Of a DNA stretch of 64,000 bases, positions 55,481 to 64,000 are shown piece by piece. The stretch lies in the NCBI GenBank assembly GCA_023213315.1, contig JAKCPI010005491.1, positions 1 through 64,000 on the forward strand, read 5' to 3'. A program made the position numbers and the translations under genes. The notes under the pieces are model-generated. The model did no database searches, had not been told where the DNA came from, and worked only from the letters and a program-made list of their open reading frames with translations. Position 1 is the first letter of the stretch; every line of letters starts with the position of its first letter. The DNA comes from Euborellia annulipes (lineage: Eukaryota; Arthropoda; Insecta; Dermaptera; Anisolabididae).

Positions 55481-56320
55481 GGGAGATGACCAAGGAGAAA
55501 AAAACAAAAAAAAAAAACATGGTCTCTTGAGGAACCTCTTAATTTTAAGGTTTTCAAAAAATCGCATATTTATATGGAGTGCCGTATTAAAAAATTCAAA
55601 ATAAGAGCCACCCTAACGTACAGTTAATATTGAAATCTATATTACGTAGAGAGGTACTTACAAAAATAGAGAGATTAGAGTACGTCAGTCAGCATCAGCA
55701 TTTTGAATATTGTCCAATTTTTTTCTATGTGATAATTCACTTTCACTACACTTGTTAAAATTTTCTACTTTTTATACATTCACTATATAAAATCTTATTT
55801 TTGGATTTCCTCATTTTCTTTCTAGTTGCATGACATCACTGATTTCTGGACCTTATTTTCCAAATAAATTTGGATAGGGATTTCACTTTGTCAGGACTTT
55901 TACCCAACTGGTGGAAAGAAACCAGCTGATGTATTCTTATGCCGCAATCAGCACAGCATATCTTTCATACAAAATTTATCTAAATGTAAAACGGCCCCCT
56001 TTAAATATTAAAATTTTCTATTACCAAAGTTTTGATGTTAACATACTTATTTATTTCTATTAAGAAAAGTCTTTCATTTAAATAAATACAAATATTTATT
56101 ACTTGAAAAAAAAGAAGGAAAATAGGATATGTATCATTTTAAGAAAATTGTGATTTATCGAATTTATTATTACTATTCATTTTTTATATAAGTAAAAAGT
56201 GGAAAAATGAACTTATAATAGAGAATAATTATTATTCCAAAAAAGTATTTTTTTTTTGTTTTATTTTATAATATTCAGTAAGAAATAAAATAATAAAGTT
56301 AAATGATTGTCTCAAATTAT

Positions 56321-59300
56321 TTAGTTTTTATCTCCTTCACCTTTTTTCGAAGGTTTTTGCTTTTTTTGTTTTTTTATTTCATCAATTGGCGCTGGTTTTA
56401 CAAATGGAATTTCTTCTCGATATTCTAAAAAAAAATGAAATTAATTTTAGTATATGTTAAAATAAGATTAAGTGTATAATAAAATATGAATCAGCCCCAT
56501 AACTAGGGTTTGTTTTGCCGGGGGAAGGTTGACAAATCTATGAACCCTCGCAAAAAAAAAAAAATTAAATTAAAGATGATGAGATCCACCAGATTAATAT
56601 TATTCATGGTTAAGTTTAAAATACCTGGAGGCATATAGTTCTTTAAAATTTCAGGAACAGCAATCCCAGTTTCGGTTTGGTGCACCTCTAGAATGGCGCA
56701 TATCACTCGAGTAGTTGCGCACATTGTTGCATTCAACATGTGAACGTATTCGGTCTAAAAAATATCAAAATTCATTAATATTATATTTATAGATAAATTG
56801 TCTTTCAAAAAATGATAATTTTTACAATGACGGGCATTTATCATGTAGAAACAGAATGTGAGTGGAACTTGAGCCGCACTTTTCTATGCTAATTATATAT
56901 GAATTATTTTAAGATTATATTTATCACGAATGTGTTTGTGATTTGTATTATTATTATTATTTAAGTTTTTAGTTATAAACCGCATTTGTATTAATTATTT
57001 ATTAAAAATATAAATACTGTACAACGTTTCGACTGTTTATTCTGCAGTTGTTTTCAAGTACTGTGCACTTGCCCCGACTCAAGTGAAGAAACTACTAGTT
57101 TGCTTATTCTGCAGTCGAAACGTTATACAGTATTTATATTTTTAATAAATAATTAATACAAAATGTGGTCTATAATTAAAAACTCCCATAATAAGAATTA
57201 TTTGAACTGAAGGGCCGGGTCCACTTATTTTGTAAATATATTAACCAAATTTTGGAGTTTAGGCTTTCACAGTTGTTATCATTAGTAAAAGAATTAGATT
57301 TTCGGTTTAATTGTGGTTTATTTGTAAAAATTACAACGTTTCGGCCACTCATTCTGGTATATATATATATATATATACCATAATTTGTGACTGAGGAGGT
57401 ATAATAATATTGATAATAAAGTTATTACTTAAGCTATAAACTGAGTATATTATATATTTTTTAAAATATTTTATAATAAATATCTTAATAATTACCTTAT
57501 TCAATTTACGACCAGAAATGTATCATCGAATTCGAAATCCGTGTTCTAATAAAAATTTTTGAAAGACTTGATGTGGGTAATTAATAATTTTAATGAAAAA
57601 GAAATTTTGTATGTTCTTTTTTTTTTTTTAAATCGCGCTACTCCAACTATAAGACTTTATTTTCATTATAATACATTTAGAAAGTGATTTTTTTTTTTTT
57701 TTTTGATAAAGCAACAAGTAAATAAAATAAAAATTTCTTACCTGTTCATTTAATTTCTTTGTTTGACCGTATCTAATGAATAAAGGTCTTGATTGATAGG
57801 ATAAACAATTACTGCACGAGACAAGTTCACGAAAACTTGCTGTAAAATAAAGTATAATTGTTAAAATAAGTAATAAATAGATTAAGAAATTTAATATGAT
57901 TTACCAGATCCCGGGAACCAGGCTTCTAGGTCAAATTTTTTAGAAGCAGCATGATTAAGAGCTCCCGAAACAATGTTAACAATACGATATGGAATACCGA
58001 GTTCTTGATAGAATTCTTCCGAGTTTTTAATCATCTCATCAAACATTTCCCAGGATTTATTATCAAATGGAGAAGTAATACAAAATTGCTCGACCTGTAA
58101 TGTGAAACAAGAAAATATTAAATAAATAATTTTTTCAAAACTTAAGGAGCTTCGGAGGGAAAGCTGTTCGCATGTTTTTGCCGATAAGATGGCGTTAGGG
58201 GTCTTAAAAAGTTAAAAGTCCAACAAAAGTGCTAACAGATGGCAGGATGGTAGGACTATATTTAATCTCATGTATTTGTTTGATTTTCGTTGATCTTTTA
58301 ATAATGAATAGTTTATAAATATTATTATAAAAAACTATTTTGTTTCGTCTTGGCGTTTTGGGGTTCCTTTCTTCCCTTCTTCAAGATGATGTTATGTTAT
58401 TGTTGTTTTTATTGAATCTTTTTTATTTTATACATATATATATATATATTTATGTTTTTTTTTAGGTATTTTTGTTAGTTATGGGGGCCGCATTTGATAT
58501 ATATTTATTTTTTTTGATAGACAGAGCCCGCCAACACCACATGGCAGACTGAGGATGCTCGGGGCCTTTTGTCTCTTCGTCTAATTTTAAAATTAGCATA
58601 CTCCCTACTCATTTCTCTTACTTCTATTGTATTATACAAATATATTTTTTTTTTTTTTGTGTACCATAATTGCCCTAAAATTGTTTCTCATACTATCTAT
58701 TCAACCATATCCTCTTCATATGGATCACATAGATTTAAAAGAATCACATACATATTTTTTTTTTTCTTCCTCTTCTTAAATATTATTATATATCATTTAT
58801 AAAAGCATAAAAATATATAAATATAGGCTTATAAGTGATCTGATAATGCCTGCTGTTTGACTAGCCTGCCATCTTTTGCAAGAGTGCTGAACTATTTGGC
58901 CGTTAATTTTTAAATAAATAAGAAATTTATTTTTTACTTTGTCACCAATTTATTTAATTATAATAGTTTGGATATTAATAATTTTTACATTTTTAGATTA
59001 AAAAAAAAAAATTAAAAATTTCATAATAGAACCATTTTTGCATTTTCTATAAATAAAAAAAATATTTTTAAATTAATCGTAATTAAAAAAAAAAGCATTC
59101 TATTATGTAAAATGCTCACGAATTTATCATTAAAAAAAAAAAAAACTTTAAAATGCCACAATAGTTCCTGACTAAAGATTCAATAAGCTCTCCTGAAGCC
59201 CCTTAATCTGAACCTTTTCTGAGTAACCAAAGAAATTTTCAATTAAAAAGCATTTTGGAAACCATATTACTCAAGATATCATTACCAAGAGTTTGTGACC

Positions 59301-60268
59301 CATATATACCTTTTCAAATTGATGCACTCTGAAAATGCCGCGAGTATCTCGGCCGTGGGAGCCAACTTCTTGACGAAAACACGTGGATATTCCAGCATAA
59401 CGAAGTGGCAATTTACTTTCAGGGATCCATTCATCCTTATGGAATGCACAAAGTGGTTGTTCCGAAGTAGCAATAAGATATTTTTCTTCTGCTACATTAT
59501 CCTCAATCTTATCACTATTTTTTCCAACAACTTTATAAAGTTCTTCATCAAATTGTGACAATTGAGCTACATCTTGCATGACTTCTTTTCTCATAAAGAA
59601 TGGAGTATAAACAGCAGTATAACCTTTAGAGTGAAGTTTTTGTAGAGCAACTTGAATTAAGGCTTGTTCTAAGAAAACGGCAGGTCCCTGAAAAATAAAA
59701 TATAAAACAATTAATTTTCATAGGAAAATGAATACTTGATTTATAATTCTAGCGCTAGAGAAATTCCTGAGCTCATTACCTGCCTACATATACAAATCCT
59801 TTCTTTGCTTGAATTTTCTTGTTTAGTTCTACAATTATTAAAATCTATTAAAACTATATATATAATACATATGCGAAGATAAATTTCCAAGGGTTAAGTC
59901 GAGTGTATATATATATTTTTACTTGTACAGTGCATGTTAAAATCTCACTCATGCCTTTTGTACATAAATATATTGAGGTCTTCCTCAGGTACATCAAAAT
60001 AAGTTATATCAGGGCCGGCGCGAATATATTTTGAGGGGCGACATTTTGCCTCATTAGTTTAAAATTCAAATTACATAATACAAAATCCAGAGTGCCCTGA
60101 AGATGAGTGCGACTAGCTCTCGAAATCCGAAACTTCGGCGACAGAATATAAAGTTTTTTATTTTGTCTGGATGCTGTGTCCGGGGAAGGCTCCCGTCCTC
60201 TTCTAACATAATACAAAATTTTATTATAAATATTAACATTCAATAGATCTCGAAATTATAAAAAAAAA

Positions 60269-60321
<53 letters not shown>

Positions 60322-62400
60322 AAAATAGATTTTTTCGGTTTGGTTGGGGGGGGTGGTGGGGTTTTTTTTGGTTTTCTCTTTTTTTGTCTTTTTTTTTCAG
60401 AAGGAGGTAGGGATGGTATTGTGGTGGGGGGGGGTGTTTGGGGTTGCGGTCTTCCTCGTCCTCCTCTTTCTTTGGTGGGTTAGTTGGGGGGGTGGGTTTG
60501 GGTTTTGGGTGTGGGGGGAGGGGGGGGGGTGGGGGTGTGGGGTTTGGGTGGGGTTGGGGGGGGCTTCTGGCCTCCCCCCCCCTCCGCCCGGGGGGGGGGG
60601 GGGTGGGGGGGGGGGTGGGGGGGGGGGGTTGGGTTGTGGGGGGGGGGGGGGGGGGGGGTGGGGGGTGGGGGGTTGGGGTTTGGTTGGGGTTGGTTTGGGG
60701 GGGGGGGTTTTCCTTCCCCCCCCCCGGGGGGGGGGGGTTTGGGGTTTGGGGGTTTGGCCCCCCCCCCCCCCCCCCGCCCCCGCCCGAGGGGTTCCCCAAA
60801 ATAATTCAATTTACTTATTTAATTTTTATAATTTTGTACATATTCACAAAAATAAATATATTGAAATATTATCCTAGTACATGGAAACCGAGAGACGTTC
60901 GTGTTTTTTGTTTTTTTTTTTTTTGAGGGGGAAAGAAAACAATTTTGGATTTTTTTTTTTGACATTAAAATCACCTATTTTCGCTAAACAGATAGGATCT
61001 CAAGACTGTTTCATTCATCAATAAATTCTATCAAAAAAAGACAGCATGCTCCTGTAAGTAGCACAGAGGTAGAGCTAAGTGGCTTTTATATTATGAGTCG
61101 GCAGTTATCTTTCTGTCCCGAGCGATGAAATGTTTAAATTATATTGAATGGATTTATTTAGAAAGAGACGGAGAGTTGCAAAATAATACTTGCCTCAAGC
61201 GGCAAAATGTCTAGAGCTAAGTTTTATTCATTCTATCAATCATAAAGAGGCCCATACAAAGACATAGTTTTCCGGTGCGAATATCTGGGTAAAAAACTGT
61301 ACAGTTATCTGAAATGAAGGTGTGCGGGCTACTTCAGTTTTCCCATCAGTTCTCTCATTTTTTTTTTTTGGTGCAATGTGTATCGAATTCCGCTCCCGAT
61401 CTTTTAGAATCGTTTAGCTTTTTAAATTCTTTTCTAAAAGTGGATCGAATGTTGTTATTTTTTTTTTACAACACTGTCTCGATTCGCGTCAGATTCTAAC
61501 GGTTTCAATTTATTCATCAACACTTGGTATCCCGCCGCTTTTTTCACGCAATAAAAGAAACGTCCCACAATTATGATAGGCCTCGATACAACCCAGGAGA
61601 GGGACGGGGGGAAACCTTTTTTATTCATTATTAAGAAAGAACACGGTCAAGCGACACATGACAACAGGCAGAAATGCAGAAACTGCGCAGTTTATCTGTG
61701 GAAAAATAGAAACTTTTGCACAGGCCGCTGGCCTGCACAAAAACGGGAGTGAACTGCGCAGTTTCCTCAGTTTATCGCTGTGACATGAAGTCACACGTGA
61801 TAAACTGCTCAGTTTAACTGTGTTTGGGCCGCTTAACACCAAGTGTTAAAAATTCTACTTTTTTATTAGAAAACTATGTGTTTGTTTTGCTTTATTTGAG
61901 TGTATATAAATTCAAACCGTCAAGGGGAAGACATAAAAAATAAAAAGGTCACCGTTAAAAAGTATCCTCTGCCACCCGAGACTTCAGCTCCTCTCTCGCC
62001 ATCCATTCCATCAATCATAACAATAAGATCCATATGAGAATACTTCTTCTTCATTTCTACATCTCCATAAATTCTTTCGACTTTATTATCGTCCTAAAAA
62101 TAAAAACAAAATTATTTAATTATTTTCAAAAGAGATTAAATATATTTCCTCGCTTACCTCGTCGTTACTGATAGGCACGGATTCATGTAAAAAATTCCCG
62201 ATTTCTCTTAAAGCCTCACGTCGACGGTCAGTAATATCGTTCATCTGATCTTCAACTTTACTCATTTCCAAATCAAGATATTTTCGTAAGTGTTTAATTT
62301 GACTGGTGTCTAATTTCCGGACATCATCGAGTGTTAATTTATCAGCTTGATCTCTAACCGAGTCGGGCAATTCAACATCTTCAGTAGCAACTTCCTTATT
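56321..62400 (-). CDS. SARS1: Seryl-tRNA synthetase, cytosolic, N-terminus outside window
   Basis: Seven minus-strand exons in phase: 62158-62400, 61953-62093, 59310-59687, 57905-58094, 57742-57839, 56625-56754 and 56321-56424 (stop TAA 56321-56323), giving 427 residues of a roughly 510-aa enzyme. It charges tRNA-Ser with serine in the cytosol. Visible in order: the helical arm ([20 protein letters not shown] onward); [35 protein letters not shown] (around class II motif 1); the TSEQPLCAF loop; motif 2 ([20 protein letters not shown]); [11 protein letters not shown]; motif 3 ([18 protein letters not shown]); and a Lys-rich tail ending KKGEGDKN. The family start and first roughly 85 residues should lie to the right of 64000; 62400-64000 holds only repeats. 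One substitution from the usual FLKGP (here FLTGP) sits exactly at a splice junction. Confidence 0.95.
56930..57210. repeat. Penelope-like palindrome in SARS1 intron
   Basis: TGTGATTTGTATTATTATTA...ATACTGTACAACGTTTCGAC, a central GACTCAAGTGAAGAAA, then GTCGAAACGTTATACAGTAT...AAACTCCCATAATAAG. Same family as 62724-63028. Confidence 0.8.
57280..57400. repeat. Half copy of the 35288-35415 block ending in (TA)n
   Basis: TTAGATTTTCGGTTTAATTG...ACAACGTTTCGGCCACTCAT, then a TA run. Confidence 0.7.
58140..58900. repeat. SARS1 intron segment with low-complexity and inverted ends
   Basis: GTGCTAACAGATGGCAGG near 58230 and CCTGCCATCTTTTGCA near 58868 form short inverted ends. Between them are T-rich runs and a GC-rich patch (GACAGAGCCCGCCAACACCA) resembling a retroelement 3' end. 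No coding content. Confidence 0.35.
59860..60000. repeat. Penelope-like fragment after TA tract
   Basis: TATGCGAAGATAAATTTCCA AGGGTTAAGTCGAGTG matches the block at 13100 and 16411. Confidence 0.45.
60272..60318. repeat. (TA)n microsatellite
   Basis: About 46 bp of TA immediately before the G-rich block. Confidence 0.95.
60319..60800. other. Extreme G/T-rich then C-rich low-complexity block
   Basis: Nearly all bases are G or T up to about 60715, with G runs of 5-18 and C-only islands at 60575-60592, 60715-60725 and 60758-60786. All reading frames translate as Gly/Trp/Val or Pro stretches, which I do not regard as genes. The order of recognisable landmarks (GATTTTTTCGGTTTGGTT; GGTTGCGGTCTTCCTCGTCC) follows the repeat at 13100-13300 (GATAAGTTTTCTCGGGTTGA; GGGTCGCAGTCTTGCTGGTC). 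It is most likely an erroneous rendering of that repeat. Confidence 0.6.
61517..61848. mobile_element. Possible MITE with AACACTTGGT ends and repeated core motif
   Basis: AACACTTGGTATCCCGCCGC on the left and GCGGC-like GGCCGCTTAACACCAAGTGTT on the right are imperfect terminal repeats. Inside, ACTGCGCAGTTT occurs at about 61683 and 61755, with AACTGCTCAGTTTA at about 61806. Confidence 0.5.
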
Positions 62401-62723
62401 CTAAAATAAAAATCGGAAAATATAATAATTGAATTTATAAAAAAAATAAATAACTAAAAAATACATGCAAATAATATATATATATACATTAGAGTAGGTA
62501 AGGGGGAGTTATTGTTATTTAAGCCCACAGCAATTTTAATCCACTTTGACGATGATGTTTATATAAGGTAAAGCCGAGGGCTCGGGACCCTTAAAAATTT
62601 TGTTCATTGATGACTAAAATCAGAAATATAGATGCAACATTCTTAATAACCAAGTAGTGTTACATCTAGGCCCAAAAATTACACTTCCTAATTTGATGTA
62701 CTAAAAATAGAAAATGTATATAA

Positions 62724-63028
62724 GCCTATATTACATTATTATTAGGAGAATTTTTAATTATAGACCACATTTTTGTATTAAATATTTATTAAAAATATAT
62801 AAATACTGTACAACGTTTCAACTGCTTATTCTGCAGCCGTTATCAAGCACTGTGCACTTGCTCCGACTCAAGTGAACTAACACAGTGCTTGATAACGGCT
62901 GTAGAATAAGCAGTTGAAACGTTGTACAGTATTTATATATTTTTAATAAATATTTAATACAAAAATGTGGTCTATAATTAAAAATTCTCCTAATAATAAT
63001 ATTTCAAACCACAAAAGCTTTAATAAAC
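62724..63028. repeat. Complete Penelope-like palindrome, best family copy
   Basis: Arms of about 145 bp: ATTATTATTAGGAGAATTTT, TATAGACCACATTTTTGTAT, AATACTGTACAACGTTTCAA, CTGCAGCCGTTATCAAGCAC and complements. The short centre is TTGCTCCGACTCAAGTGAAC. Each arm read outward has CTTGATAACGGCTG, loop, CAGTTGAAACGTTGTAC. Arms are almost identical. Confidence 0.9.
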
Positions 63029-63097
63029 ATATATTACATATTGAATATTTAAAAAAAAAAAATAATGAAAGAATTAAATCTTTTTAATATATATATA

Positions 63098-63805
63098 CAG
63101 GGTGTGCGGCGTAGGAGCTTCCTTATTTTAAACAATAATAAAACAAAAAGTATTGGAGATATCATTTTAATATTTTTTTATACATAATGGTACATCTAAA
63201 TTTTTTTTTATTTCTTTTTGAAAATGATATGTTGAAGGGGGGTCTGCTCAAAACATTGAAAGAGTCGAAATCTGAAGTTTTGGACCAATTTGGCCAGAAT
63301 TTCCGTGTCGATAGCATCGCGAATATCGTTCTTAAGCTGATCCCGGATTTTCAGACTATTGGTATACACCGAGGATATGAGATATACCCATTAAATAATA
63401 AAAATGATAAATCTGTCTAGCGCGCTGACCATTCTCAAAACTAAAACGCTGAATAATTTAGAGTGGCTAGTGCGCTTGCCAGATTTATCACCGTGTGATT
63501 TTTTTATGGGTATATCTCATATCCTTGGTGTATACTAATCGTCAGAAAATCCGGGATCAGCTGAAGAACGATATTCACGATGCTATCGACACGGAAATGC
63601 TGGCCAAATTGGTCCAAAACTTCAGATTTCGACTCCCACAATGTTTTGAGCAGAACGACGGTCCCCTTCAAGATATAATTTTCAATAAGAAATTAAAAAA
63701 AAATTTAGATGTACCATTATGTATAAAAAAAATTTTAAAAAGATATCTCCAATACTTTTTGTTTTATTATTGTTTAAAATAAGGAAGTTCCCGCGCCGTA
63801 CCCTG
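63098..63805. mobile_element. mariner-type foldback: two head-to-head transposon 3' ends
   Basis: CAGGGTGTGCGGCG at the left and its near complement (CGCGCCGTACCCTG) at the right, each flanked by TA (63096-63097, 63806-63807). The arms (about 320 bp) remain complementary almost to the centre. Each arm contains the end of a transposase gene. On the right arm, plus strand, the frames read RLPDLSPCDFFMGISHILGV then NRQKIRDQLKNDIHDAIDTE and FRFRLPQCFEQNDGPL, the C-terminal pattern of mariner-like transposases (SPDLSPCDFF carries the last catalytic Asp). Frame breaks make both halves inactive. Confidence 0.85.
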
Positions 63806-64000
63806 TATATATATATATACATTTTTAATTTGGATTAATAAATATATATAAATATATATATATATATATACGAAGGGTCGATGGCAGATAGTGCTAACCC
63901 ACAATAATTGCAAACCCGACTTTTCAGAGTGCTCTGACAGTAGCATCATTGTCTTACTTCTAGCTGACAGTTTAGAATTTTAGGTGTAAAACAGTGCCTT
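63806..64000. other. Right edge, TA runs and unique sequence
   Basis: TA runs at 63806-63819 and 63841-63870, then CGAAGGGTCGATGGCAGATA onward with no recognised feature. SARS1 5' exons would be expected further right. Confidence 0.4.

Noticed and set aside
57482..57531. Exon-like segment with acceptor and donor in a SARS1 intron
   Set aside because: Inserted in phase after KKLNEQ it hits a TGA. Neighbouring exons join perfectly without it to give the expected motif 3 region.
59295..59558. Plus-strand frame over SARS1 exon
   Set aside because: Antisense shadow of the catalytic-domain exon (59310-59687).
60233..60926. Several overlapping open frames of 106-188 codons on both strands
   Set aside because: They translate as Gly/Trp/Val or Pro homopolymers in every frame and lie entirely in the G/T- and C-rich block, probably an error-laden repeat.
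1..64000. CRISPR arrays, bacterial operons, rRNA genes
   Set aside because: No regularly spaced direct repeats with unique spacers and no prokaryotic signals; all genes are spliced eukaryotic genes. I also found no tRNA gene with convincing A and B boxes apart from the SINE heads.

Overview
The window is AT-rich eukaryotic nuclear DNA, almost certainly from an arthropod. The clearest marker is a split gene at 20.2-28.2 kb encoding a BTB plus C2H2 zinc-finger protein that matches Cp190, an insulator/centrosomal protein known from arthropods. Spliced genes with GT-AG introns, long (TA)n tracts, LINEs, SINEs and many DNA transposons fit this. I cannot name the species.

Genes, left to right. 0-9 kb: a tandem array of exon-like blocks readable on the minus strand, split by a 1.5-kb palindrome and a truncated LINE, plus one isolated coding-like minus exon (5672-5786). 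20.2-28.2 kb: Cp190 (+), five exons, with two one-base frame breaks in homopolymers. 40.3-42.8 kb: COX16 (-), a cytochrome c oxidase assembly factor, with a possible distal promoter/first exon at 45.9-46.1 kb. 46.9-47.0 kb: an orphan terminal exon (-). 47.3-48.1 kb: a small secreted proline-rich protein (+) with TATA box, initiator and poly(A) signal. 49.4-54.0 kb: an unrecognised single-pass membrane protein (+), meeting tail-to-tail, 42 bp apart, with an unrecognised minus-strand gene (54.0-54.7 kb). 56.3-62.4 kb: cytosolic seryl-tRNA synthetase (-), seven exons visible, its N-terminus beyond the right edge.

The rest is mostly repeats. The dominant structural theme is inverted duplication: more than fifteen foldback/palindromic units of about 200-1500 bp, many abutting (TA)n tracts. 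They include mariner-type foldbacks with TA target sites, short hAT-type elements with exact 8-bp target duplications and G-run/C-run cores, and Penelope-like blocks whose arms carry a recurrent motif (CTGANGA, stem, GAAAC) resembling hammerhead ribozymes. Two SINE families and two LINE families are also present. Nested insertions give a relative chronology.

The most interesting signals are the hammerhead-like series, the large palindromes, the Cp190 frame breaks (one exactly on a slippery A-AAA-AAG heptamer), the exon-like array, and a G-rich block at 60.3-60.8 kb that looks like a corrupted copy of a repeat seen cleanly at 13.1-13.4 kb.
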